The position numbers and the translations under genes are program-made. DNA of 64,000 nucleotides from Cephalotus follicularis. Taxonomy: Eukaryota; Streptophyta; Magnoliopsida; Oxalidales; Cephalotaceae. Numbering within the stretch: the first letter of the stretch is position 1; each line of letters starts with the position of its first letter. The stretch covers positions 3,420 through 67,419 of the forward strand of contig BDDD01002942.1 of NCBI GenBank assembly GCA_001972305.1. The letters are read 5' to 3'. Of this stretch, positions 10,787-20,480 are shown in pieces. The notes under the pieces are model-generated. The model was not told the origin of the DNA and searched no databases. It saw only the letters and a program-made list of their open reading frames with translations.

Positions 10787-12227
10787 AGTATGGAATCTAG
10801 TTCCTAGGCCTAGTAACCAAAACATAATCGGCACAAAATGGGTATTTTGTAACAAAGTAGATGACCAAGGAATTGTAATTAGAAATAAGGCTAGGCTAGT
10901 TGCTAAGGCATATTCCCAAGAAGAGGGAATTGACTTTAATGAGTCATATGCACCTGTAGCTAGATTAGAATCTATACGCATGTTATTTGCATATGCATCA
11001 TTTAAGGATTTCACCCTCTTTCAAATGGATGTAAAGAGTGCATTCTTAAATGGTGTAATAAAGGAGGAAGTTTATGTGGAACAACCTCCCGGGTTTGAAA
11101 ACCCTCATTTTCCCAACCATGTCTTTAAACTCTCAAAAGCATTATATGGCTTGAAACAAGCTCCTAGAGCTTGATACGAAAAGTTAAGTGGCTATTTACT
11201 CGAAAATGGCTTTAAAAGAAGAACAATTGATATCACCCTTTTCACAAAAACTTTTAAAAAAGAAATTTTAATTGTTCAAGTCTATGTTCATGATATAATT
11301 TTCGGTTCTACTAACAAAAACTTGTGCAAAAGTTTCTCTAAGATCATGCAGGAAGAATTTGAAATGAGCATGATGGGTAAGCTCAACTACTTCCTTGGAC
11401 TTCAAGTCAAACAACTAGAGGAAGGAATCTTCATCAATCAATCAAAGTATGTCAAGGACTTACTCAAAAGATTTGGGATGGAGAACGCCAAAAAGAGTAA
11501 GACCCCTATGAGTACAACCACCAAACTTGATAAAGATGAGCAAGGTAAGTCTATTGATCAAAAATTGTATAGAAGCATGATAGGTTCATTGCTTTACTTA
11601 ACAGCGAGTAGGCCAGACATTTTGTTTACTGTATGTTTATGAGCTAGATTTCAAGCATGTCCCAAGGAATCCCACTTGCATGCCGTAAAAAGAATCTTCA
11701 AGTATCTAGCATATACACCCTCCTTAGGACTATGGTATCCTAGGAAATCATCCTTTGACTTAGACACTTACTCCGATGCCGATTTCGGAGGATATAAAGT
11801 AGATAGAAAAAGCACGAGTGGCACGTGTCAATTTTTAGGCAATATGCTTATTTCTTGGTTTAGCAAGAAACAAAATTCGGTAGCACTTTCTACTACCGAA
11901 GCCGAATATATTGCTGCGGGAAGTTGTTGCGCCCAAATTATTTGGATGAAGCAACAACTTCTTGACTATGGCTTTAACTTTGAAAAAGTGCCAATTAAGT
12001 GTGATAACAATAGTGCGATATGTTTAGGAAAAAATCCGGTTCATCACTCTATGACTAAATACATTGACATAAGATATCACTTCATAAAAGATCACATAGA
12101 AAAAGGCGATATTGAATTGGTTTTCGTCCCGACTCAAGAACAAGTTATGAACATCTTCACAAAACCATTAGATGAACAAACCTTCTCAAAATTTAGATTG
12201 GAATTAGGTCTGTGTGAAATTGAGTGA
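10750..12227 (+). pseudogene. SIRE reverse transcriptase and RNase H, broken
   Basis: The frame opens at [20 protein letters not shown], the usual start of copia RT (RVT_2). Landmarks are [32 protein letters not shown] and YGLKQAPRA. The catalytic YVDD box reads YVHD (His codon 11289-11291), which should abolish polymerisation. TGA stops lie at 11172 and 11640. RNase H follows with the acidic residues in YSDADFGG, STTEAEYIAA and CDNNSAI, ending at 12225-12227. RT is in a different frame from integrase because of the deletion at about 10750. Confidence 0.9.
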
Positions 12228-12591
12228 TTGACATTCTTATATGATTGGTGTGATAATACATGTTTGCTCAATATGCTTGTTTGCATCATTTGCATACATT
12301 CATGCGCATTTACGAAAAATCGACAGAAAACAGAGCAAAGCGCCGATGCCTGTCATTAAAGCGTCAACGCTTTATACAAAATTTAGGGCTCGAATTAGGG
12401 AAAGTTGTCAAAGCGCCGACGCCTCCCTCCACTCCGTCGACGCTTTAGTCATGTTTTAAGATAGAAAGCGCCGTCTGTCAAGCCATTTTTACACAAAAAC
12501 TCAAACTCCTAACTCTAAACCCACTATCTCTAGAGATTTCATACCTCATTTCATTCGAAAATACTTGACAAACCTCACACTAACATCAAAG
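12228..12591 (+). other. SIRE spacer between RNase H and ORF3
   Basis: No domain was recognised in either short ORF here. The stretch holds a palindrome cluster (about 12340-12470) with GCGTCAACGC, GCGCCGACGC and CCGTCGACGC, the same kind of motif as in the LTRs. It may act as leader for the downstream ORF, but nothing in the sequence proves that. Confidence 0.5.
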
Positions 12592-13841
12592 ATGCCAAGA
12601 ACCAAGAATTTTGAAGCTGGACAAGGGTCTAAAACAAAAAGGAAATCTGTTGGGCGTAAAGGGAACGGCATAGACACTCATCCAGCCACACCAGAGGTTG
12701 CTTCCTCACTCCCTAGGTATCCTGAAGCCTATTTTAATTGTAAGATTCTAGTAGGTAAAGTATTAGATTTTGATTTCTTCAATAATGAGGGTTTTCCCAT
12801 TATAGGGTGGCTAAGTGCTCAAGGGTTAGAACCCTTATTTTCAATCAATTTACCTAGCTATCCTGAGATAATTAAGGAATTTTATGTTCACATTCTAAAT
12901 AGCTCTATGGAATAATTAAGCACTAGGGTCAAAAACAAGGGAATTGAATTAGAAATCGACACACTAGCCACAATTCTAAACGTTCCGAATGATGGTGCTA
13001 GGGGATGGAACCAAAGAACTTGGGTAACAAGTAGGGATTTTGATAGACAGGATTGTGTACGAACTCTTTTTGTTGAAAATGCTGATTTTCTACAGCGAAT
13101 GTACACTAGGAACCTCTGTTTACATTATAGGTTCCTACATTTTGCTGTATGTACACACATTTTGCCTAAAGCTGGTGGGTTCGATGAGGTAACCCACATG
13201 GAGGTATATACTATGTACCACCTAATCACAGGCAAAAGAATTAATGTGCCTTTCTTAATAATTAATCACATGCATGCAATCCATGACCGAGAGAATGCCA
13301 GATTAGGTTATAGCAACATCATTACCAAAATCCTCCAATTCTTCTCAATTGACCTAACTGGAGAAATTAATCACCCACTCCAGAGTGTTGACAAGTTAGG
13401 CAAAGGAACCCTAGGAAGAATGGGGTTCAAAAAGCACAAACGGCATGGAACCTGGATTCAAAGAGAAGAGGACTCTAATAGAGTCGTTGAAGAAGAGGGA
13501 GAGGCAGAAATGGGCGATGAGCACAAAATGTACCAAGAGAACCTGAAGTTGCTCAAACACCGGATATCAACCTCCCAAGAACCAAACTAGATGAGATATT
13601 GGATGCAATTAAGGGACTACAGCAAAATGTCAAAGAAATAAAAATGAATATGCAATTGGTCAAAAGAAGACAAAACAGAATGGTAAAGAAGTTCGCAGAA
13701 ACGGGGATAATGGACTACGCAGGTCTCATTTCCTCCTCCTCGAGCCACGACAACGATGACATTCAACAAGATGATGGAGCAACCGATGACTTGGAGGGAG
13801 AGATCAGTGGTGAAAACGAAGACACTCAAATGAACAACTAA
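12592..13841 (+). pseudogene. SIRE ORF3, plant transposon-protein domain
   Basis: The ATG at 12592 opens a frame interrupted by one TAA (12913-12915) that otherwise stays open to 13590. The last part (13599-13841) is in another frame, so one small indel lies upstream of about 13550. The order of motifs (FDFFNNEGFPIIGWL, FYVHILNSS, LATILNVPNDGARGW, FLHFAVCTHILPKAGG, YHLITGKRINVPFLIINHM) fits the 'putative plant transposon protein' family found in the 3' ORF of SIRE-like elements, sometimes called env-like. The C-terminus has a helical stretch and an acidic serine-rich tail. I see no clear signal peptide or membrane segment. Function is unknown. Confidence 0.72.
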
Positions 13842-14204
13842 GCTCATGCATTTCATTTTTTGCATTCTATGATGATGTAATATTTTGCTATGGACAACTT
13901 TTTATGATTTGTGGTATTATCTTTGTAATGTGACAGTTTAATTATGCATTTATGTCTATGTATCGTTTTAATTTTGATATGTAAAACTTGTGATTGGTTT
14001 GAAGTATGCAACGTGAAATTATGGGATTGGAATGTTTTCTTTTGTACTTAATCCAATGTCATGAATGAATTTGACGTTGATGTTATTGTGTTACTATGTT
14101 ATTGAAATTGAAAAATGACATGACTATGGATGCTTAAATGACATTGTTTTACATCAAAACATTGATTTGATTATAACAATTTAAATCCTTTTTGAATTGA
14201 TAAC
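13842..14204 (+). other. SIRE 3' untranslated region
   Basis: AT-rich sequence after ORF3 with no recognisable ORF or motif. Confidence 0.5.
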
Positions 14205-14392
14205 AAAAAGGGGGAGAAAGGATAAAAAAAGATAGGGAAATAATAACAAAGTAAACACCCCTTGTTTAACTAAGGGGGAGATAATGAATTAAGGGGGAGC
14301 AAATACATTTGTGCATTATTTGTTATGTTTTAAGTTATACTATTTATTATGTTTAAATGAAAAAAATTTTGTCATCATCAAAAAGGGGGAGA
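14205..14392 (+). promoter_or_regulatory. Four polypurine tracts before the SIRE 3' LTR
   Basis: AAAAAGGGGGAGAAAG (14205-14220), AAGGGGGAGA (14272-14281), AAGGGGGAG (14291-14299) and AAAAGGGGGAGA (14381-14392) repeat the same core. Only the last abuts the LTR (14394) and is the expected plus-strand primer; the others are extra copies. Confidence 0.8.
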
Positions 14393-14518
14393 TTGTTGAC
14401 ATTTATGTCTCAATCCTAGTTTTGATGATAACATATTTGTATTTAACAAGTTTCTTTATGTGCAAGAAAAACATGGAATGCGCGAAACAGCAAGAAAAAC
14501 TGCAGAAACAGGATAAAG

Positions 14519-14882
14519 TGTCGACGCTCAGAAATAAAGCGTCAGCGCTTTGTGCAACAGTCGAGACAATGAACAAAGCGTCTACCGGTGAAGTGCTTTG
14601 AGGAGAGGAACAAATGCTCAAACCGTCGACGCCTAAATTTAAGTGTCTGCGCTTTAAGTCAAAGCGTCTGCGCTTTGTCACACGGAGTCTGCTGATTAAA
14701 CCAGTGACTTAAGATGGAATTCAATTTGATACAAGCGGCGACGCTTTGATCTAACCGTCTGCGCTTTAAGGCAACAGTCGACTCCAACATCCAGAACGCC
14801 TGCGCTTTGACTCGACAAATTCAAATTGAAATACCTGACGGTCATATAAGCGTCGACACTTTGAGGGAGACAGTCGACGCTT
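14519..14882. repeat. GTCGAC-type palindrome cluster in the SIRE LTR
   Basis: About a dozen variants lie within 370 bases, including GTGTCGACGC (14519), CCGTCGACGC (about 14624), GCGGCGACGC (about 14737), GCGTCGACAC (about 14850) and CAGTCGACGC (about 14870), plus forms such as GCGTCTGCGC. Spacing is irregular (15-60 bases) and the intervening sequence is not repeated, so this is not a tandem array. The cluster lies upstream of the TATA box. Confidence 0.8.
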
Positions 14883-14978
14883 TGCACGGCTGAAAAGATT
14901 TCTGACAGAGTTTTAATGCGCCGTTTTGATGCACCAAGTTTCAAGACTTACCCAACGGATCTCTGAGGCAAGTAACAT

Positions 14979-14985
14979 ATATATA
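14979..14985 (+). promoter_or_regulatory. Putative TATA box of the SIRE LTR
   Basis: TATATAT followed by ACAAGG, just downstream of the palindrome cluster; the related solo LTR has TATATAT at 32374-32380 in the same place. Confidence 0.5.
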
Positions 14986-15675
14986 CAAGGGTTTTTTTGA
15001 AGAGAAAACAGAGAAGAACACAAGAGACAAGAAATACAAAGATCTATCAAGCAAATATACAACAAGCTTTCAAAATCAAGAAGTCTCATTCAAAAGCTCT
15101 TATCTAGTGTTTTATCCAATACTTGTTCCCACTTAGATTGAGTGATTTCATCTTGTAAAACCTAACCTTTTGAGAGGTTTAGAACAAATTTTATTCTCTA
15201 TATTTTGATTGTAATAGGGGAGTGAACCCTAAAAGAAATTGGGGAGTGAACCCAAAGAGAGTTGTAAGTGATTGAGGTCAATCACAAAGGTGTACCGAAT
15301 AGCACCCGGAATTTTATTCGGAGAATAGTGGAAACTCAAGGAGATCCTTGGGAAAAGCGGACGTAGGCAAGAGTTATGCCGAACCACTCTAAAATCGTGT
15401 TTGCACTCTCTCTAACTCTCTCTCTTTCAATTGGTTATTTACTTGCTATTGTTTGCATACATACTTGTTCATTGGTTTGTTAAATTAAAATTGCAAAAAG
15501 TATAATTATTTCTTTCAACACATAACCGTCGACGTTACGAGCATAGCGTCGACGCTTACAATAAGTCTGGCGACAAAAATAGCAAATATGAAAAGTTTTA
15601 GCGAGTTCTAAATTTCCTTTTTCTAGATTAATTAGGTTAGATCTTTTTCCGTTTCTTTTATGCATGATTGTAAAG

Positions 15676-15684
15676 TATAAATAG
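15676..15684 (+). promoter_or_regulatory. Putative TATA box, Athila 5' LTR
   Basis: TATAAATAG in a well conserved context; the identical motif is at 23843-23851 in the 3' LTR. Confidence 0.55.
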
Positions 15685-15977
15685 AAGAGCTAGGTCACAA
15701 AAACAAGTGTACAAGCTAGTGACAAGCTTTGCCAAGCCGTTTTGTTTTGTTCAGTTTTTATTCAATGTTTAGTAGCTAACTTTTCAAGGTTCTTAGGGTT
15801 AGAACAAAGCCTAGATTGTATTGATTCAACTCCATCAATAAAATCCTTGAAGTTTTGATTTGTTCTTCAATTATCTGCTTTCACACAGACTTTGTCTGTC
15901 TGATTAAAATCCAAAAACATTTTATCGGTGAACAAGAATATTGTTGAATGAATGGTTTTTAATGCAATCAGTGGAGT

Positions 15978-16130
15978 CTACTCAGACGGTTTGTCATGCT
16001 AAACACACTATGTATAGACATAGCATGTCTACTCATACGATTTGTCGTCGCTGCCACACTCTGTATAGACCTAGCATGACTACTCAAATGATTTTTCATC
16101 ACAGTCACATTCCGTATCGACCTAGCTGCC
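15978..16130. repeat. 51-bp tandem repeat, three units, Athila 5' LTR
   Basis: Units start at 15978, 16029 and 16080, each opening with CTACTCA. The period is 17 codons and an open frame (ATG 15941 to 16165) runs through them, giving Cys- and His-rich repeats; the same frame is open in the other LTR. Coding is unproven. Confidence 0.8.
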
Positions 16131-16411
16131 ATTGGTTACCAAGGTTTGAGCAATCAAGTAAGTGATTTATTCAAGAAAATATATGGTGAGTTTCTATACC
16201 CTAAAACTGATTTTCTTTTACATATTTCAGTTAGTTTATTTCCGCATGTTTAAAAGACATTTTTGATAATCAATCTCAAATTTTGCATACTTCGCCTATG
16301 TTGAATAGATTATAATTAATTTAGCTTGTTTCTTAGCGTTCGACCCGTTACTGCACAACCGTGCACTTGCGGTATAAATTTAATTCATTTCAAAATCTGT
16401 GAACAAGTTTT

Positions 16412-16429
16412 TGGCACCGTTGCCGGGGA
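16412..16429 (+). other. Primer binding site, Athila type
   Basis: TGGCACCGTTGCCGGGGA lies six bases after the LTR end (GTGAACA at 16405). It matches the tRNA-Asp-type primer site usual in Athila elements with one change (GCACC for GCGCC). Confidence 0.85.
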
Positions 16430-16813
16430 AATAAGTGTTAAATTCGTTTTAAATTGTTCAACTGATTCGTAGTATTTATTTTTTTTGTTTCTTTTTATTT
16501 TCCAGTTTTTGTGTTTTTGGATAACAATATCTCACTTAGTTTAACTAAGATTCGTTCATAAGCTTTAAACAAACTTTCACATCTTAAGCTTTTAACAAAC
16601 CTTGATTGCGCTAATTTTGATTTTTGCATAAGTTTTAATAATGTTAGTTTAATTTAGGTCTTTCATAAACTTTAATTAAAAAAAAAAAACTGCTTTAACC
16701 TTGCAGTTTCTACTTTAGATTAGGATTGCGTTAGTTAGTAGGTTCTCTTAGAGTATGCCTGAGTGTGTGCGTGGTCCAAAAAATCGCTTGGAACGACTTA
16801 ATCAACAAGAGAC
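16430..16813 (+). other. Athila leader
   Basis: Untranslated AT-rich leader with a poly-A run near 16680. A short frame from 16758 overlaps the gag start but shows no domain. Confidence 0.5.
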
Positions 16814-17895
16814 ATGGCGGACGAACGATCCATACAAACTCTGCGTGATAGATTCTATCCTGCGAGGACAACGCAACCATCATGTATCCAGTTGCCTGCC
16901 CCTTAAGGGAACAATTTTGAGTTGAAATCCAAATTCATTATCATGCTCCTGCACTTTCACTATTTACCCAATGAGGATGCATATCTCTTCCTTCGTGAAT
17001 TCGAGGAGGTGTGTGCCCTCATGAAACTCCAGTAACTCTCGGATGATGCGATCAAATTATGATTTATCAATTTTTCTCTCAAAGATGGAGCTAAGAAGTG
17101 GCTCTACAGTCTTCCCAATGGTTCCATCTATACATGGGACCATTTCACTATTTCATTCCTTAAGAAATTCTTTCCACTACATAAAACCAGTAAGCTTAGG
17201 AACGACGTTGTTCAGTTTCTGCAGTGACCCAATGAATCATTCTCTTGATGTATGGAACGTTTAAAGGACCTCCTCTTAGAGTGTCCTCATCATGGTCTAA
17301 ACACTTGGCATTTGTGCCAAATCATCTATGAAGGCATCGACTACCAGACCAAGCAATTAGTTGAGTCAACGAGTCCTGATGGGTTCACCTCGTACACTGA
17401 TGAAAACGAGGCTCGGAATTTCCTTTTAGATTTGGGTGAGCGAACTAGGGAGCGGGAGTCCACTCAGGTTTCGGAGAGAGCTTTGCCGAATAAAGGGTAC
17501 GTTATAGAAGGAGCAGTTGTGCTGGAGGCACAGTTAGACAGCCGCCTCAAGAGATTAGAGTCACTAATTAGGGGACTGAGCACGCAAATCACATAAATCA
17601 AAGTGCCCCTATGTGTTCTTGGTGCTAGTCACCAAATCATGTTATTGAAGAATGCCAAAATTGCATTGAAAATCATTATCCTCCTGAGAACGTATCCATA
17701 ATAAATCAATACAACCCGCATAGTAACACTTACAATCCGAGTTGGCGAAATCATCCAAACTTCACATGGAGTCAAGGGCATAACCAAAGAGGACCATCGA
17801 ATTTTTCTGGTCAAACATCGAATTTTTTTGGTCAACCACCAAACTTTTTTGGGCAACCTTCGAGCTTCGTTAGTCAGTCTGCACCACAGCAAACT
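16814..17895 (+). pseudogene. Athila-like gag, N-terminal part
   Basis: From the ATG at 16814 one frame runs through recognisable Athila gag (LRDRFYPARTTQPSCIQLP, NEDAYLFLREFEEVC, GAKKWLYSLPNGSI, FFPLHKTSKLRNDV, LLLECPHHGLNTWH). It is broken by five nonsense codons before 17252 and no indel, a pattern compatible with point decay. Near 17595 a stop and a frame change occur. A zinc knuckle follows (CSWC, then SPNHVIEEC) with a TAG inside it, then a repeated Phe-Gly-Gln stretch. The gene is then split by a solo LTR at 17896 and resumes in frame at 20481. Confidence 0.88.
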
Positions 17896-20475
17896 TGTAA
17901 CACCCCCGATGGTGGGAGCCCTTACAGGTCAAAATACTAAACTGAAACATAATGGAAATCCAACAAAAGACTGATACGAAACGAATGTGGTGGTCTGAAA
18001 ACATATCTTATTGCAAACTGATATAAAAAGAGTCTGAAATTTTAAACAAAACATAAATAAAGACAAGTCATAATCCGATGTCCAAATACTGAAATCATAA
18101 CTGAAATAAAACCAAAGTCTGAAACTGTTTGTACTGAAAAACTAATCTGATCCTACTGGAAAACACAAGGACCAACTCCTAGATGATATTCTGACAATGG
18201 ATAAATCTTATCACACATTCCCCCCATGCTCCTAAAAACCTGCCGCATAGAAACAAAAACGCGACTGAGTAAACCTCAGTACGGATAAGGAATTAAAACA
18301 GTAAACGATAAACAAAATAATTTGAATGTTAAATTCAGTAAGGTAACATAGTAAATATTCTTGAAAAGTAAAACAGAATATTTAAAAACGAACAGTTATA
18401 AAATCATCATAACTTACGAAAAACAGGATATCATAATCCAAAACATTATCTGATTCATAATTCCATAACAGAGAATTCTGACATACATACATATATAGGT
18501 GCAAGGGGTTCGCGAGGCCCACATGCTCTGACGGAAGAGTCGTGTATGGTACTACACAAACAATCCCAAATACTGAATTTTTGAATTTCTGACAATAACT
18601 AGAGTATACTGATACGCCTCAAAAGGATCCATATCCTACCCTCAGGATACATATTTAAAAGAGACGCCGTAGACCGATAACACCGCCACGGTAGGTGTCA
18701 TATCCTCCGTGCCAAAGAACATGCCTATGATACCTCATAGGTAGGGTTTTTCTCTGTATGTTATTATGCTAAAAACATTGTTTTAATCTAAAACAATTTT
18801 AATAATTTTCTAAACAAATTCTGATCTTATCTGAAAACAAAATCTTAACTGTATCTGAAGTTAACATACTCCGAAAGTGGAAGCCATGTTAATATTTTGA
18901 TAGTGAAAACACGCATATCAAAACCAATATCCAATGAAACAATACTAAAATTCATTTTTATATCAAAACGAGAATATCCGTATCCAACACGAGTTTATTG
19001 CTAATAAAACCAGGAACATAAATTCATTCGATAAAACGTACAAAATAATCAATTAATGAAAGTTTAATCGAAGGAGTATCAAAGAACGAAGAATCCGTAC
19101 AAAAAATATTTTAACTCATTTCAGTAAAACCAAAGGAATAAGCCAAAGAGCAGAAAATCCGTACCTTAGCTGACTGAACAATCTAAACAAATACGAATAC
19201 CGGACAAAAGTATCCTAGAGTGTCCTAACTTCACCAGGAACGATATAAAGACCTAAACATACGAGTCCAAACATCACATAACATAAAAGAAATCAAAACA
19301 TCAAAAACTATCATAAAGCGTCGACCGTTTGTTCTTAGGCGTTGACGGTTTAATAGCAAAAAGGGACTAAGCGTCGAGCCAAGAGTTGACAGACTAAGGC
19401 ATAAAACAACACAAAGCGTGGGCGCTCAGATACTAAGCGTCGGCGGTTTGCGTCAGACACAGAATACCAAATGCAGAAAACTAGTTTCAAACTCAAGAAT
19501 AATCCGATTCTTCATATTCAGAAGTTATAAAAGCAATAACCAAACTTTAAAAACATCTCATATGAGTTTGCATTTATCAGTACAGTGATTACAAACACAA
19601 AATCATGAAAATAACAAGTTTAGCATAGTGTTCATGTCAAAATATGGTTTTTAAAAATAGTTTACCAAATCATGAATTATAATCCTATTTTCTTGTTTAT
19701 AATCTGTAAAAACAGTAATATATATATACATACCTACGCCAATGACATGATTTCTTGTTTTTAACCATCAAAATTACAAATTATGCACAAAACCCATGAA
19801 TGAACACAACAGAAATTTAGTTTCAACAGACCTCATAAATCATGCTCAAACTCATGTTATAGTTGATTTTAATACAAAATAATGGATGATAATGAAACTA
19901 CATAATACTAGCTACAAGTTTCGTTTAGAAATTACCTCCAGAAAAAGTTGAAATCAAGGTGGAAAATCGAGTTCAAAGCTGCTGTTCGTTTGTAAAAAGT
20001 GCAGAAAAGTTTGATGCTTTTTAAAAGAATTTTGTCTGATTAAATGCGAAATCCGAGTTTTAATTGGCAAGATTAGTATATTAGGACATTACCATACTAA
20101 CCAAAACGCGTCTAACACTTAAGGAAATCGGATAGCCAGAAAAAGCAAGAAATCAACCTTCCAAAAACACTGTCACCGACCAAACTGATATGGAAAGCCG
20201 ACCAAAGCGTCGACTGTTTACTTAAAGCGTCGACGGTTAAGCATATAAATACAAAACGCATCGAAAACATACGTTTAGGCGTCGACGTGCCACACAACAG
20301 CCAAAGCGTCGGCGGTTCTAAAGAGAGCGTCGGCGCTTTGTGCCCAGAAATCAGCAACAAAAGGATTTCAAACCAAAAAATCAAATAAGTCCACAAACCA
20401 TAGCATAAGTCAAAAAGGATATGATCCCAAACAACAATCATACAAACATGTCAACATAGAAAACGGGATATTACA
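17896..20475 (-). mobile_element. Solo LTR, Tekay-like family T
   Basis: The 2580-base element starts TGTAACACCCCC and ends GGGATATTACA, and is flanked by a perfect 5-bp duplication AAACT (17891-17895, 20476-20480). It splits Athila gag without changing its frame once one AAACT copy is removed. Read on the minus strand it matches 4692-7607 and 27303-29939. Palindrome clusters lie at 20205-20340 (130-270 bases from its start) and 19315-19450 (about 1.0-1.16 kb from its start). No coding domain was found, so it fits an LTR left by recombination between the two ends of a full element. Confidence 0.92.
19315..19450. repeat. Palindrome cluster B, GCGTCGACG dialect
   Basis: AAGCGTCGACCG, GCGTTGACGG, GCGTCGAGCC and GCGTCGGCGG occur here. 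The site is homologous to the CAGTCGACTG cluster at 5864-6035 in the family T copy at 4692, judged by flanking blocks such as TGTGATGTTTGGA and AAGGTACGGAT (minus-strand reading). Confidence 0.75.
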
Positions 20476-20480
20476 AAACT

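Larger units (their letters stand above)
4226..15511 (+). mobile_element. SIRE-type Ty1-copia element with rearranged 5' end
   Basis: LTR sequence starting TGTTGACATTTATG occurs at 4226 and 14394. Between them lie, in copia order, gag, zinc-knuckle repeats, protease, integrase, reverse transcriptase, RNase H and an extra 3' ORF, followed by polypurine tracts. An extra 3' ORF is characteristic of the SIRE lineage. The 5' LTR keeps only its first 466 bases and is replaced by a Tekay-type LTR up to the primer site. The polyprotein has many stops, a deletion at the integrase-RT boundary and a changed RT catalytic residue. The element is nested in the Athila 5' LTR. Confidence 0.9.
14394..15511 (+). 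mobile_element. SIRE 3' LTR
   Basis: It starts TGTTGACATTTATG directly after the polypurine tract and matches 4226-4691 and, more distantly, the solo LTR at 31803-32939 (1137 bases), so its length is about as expected. The 3' end is uncertain: CTTTCAACAC (15513-15522) also occurs in the Athila LTR at 23687, so the junction falls within shared sequence. The motif cluster lies at 14519-14882. Confidence 0.85.
3843..16405 (+). mobile_element. 5' LTR of the Athila-like element, interrupted 4226-15511
   Basis: The left piece 3843-4225 matches 23290-23632 and the right piece 15512-16405 matches 23687-24543 plus 30380-30408. Comparison with the 3' LTR shows that about 60 bases of this LTR (equivalent to about 23633-23686) are missing at the SIRE junction, so no target duplication is visible there. 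The LTR carries GCGTCGACGC-type palindromes at about 4035-4215 and 15526-15560, a TATA box and a 51-bp triplicate repeat. Confidence 0.85.

Noticed and set aside
12228..12459. Short ORFs after SIRE RNase H as small genes
   Set aside because: They run through the palindrome cluster and have no recognisable domain.
892..14882. Palindromic repeats considered as a CRISPR array
   Set aside because: The motifs are 10-12 bases, vary in sequence, have irregular spacing, and sit in eukaryotic LTRs without cas genes.
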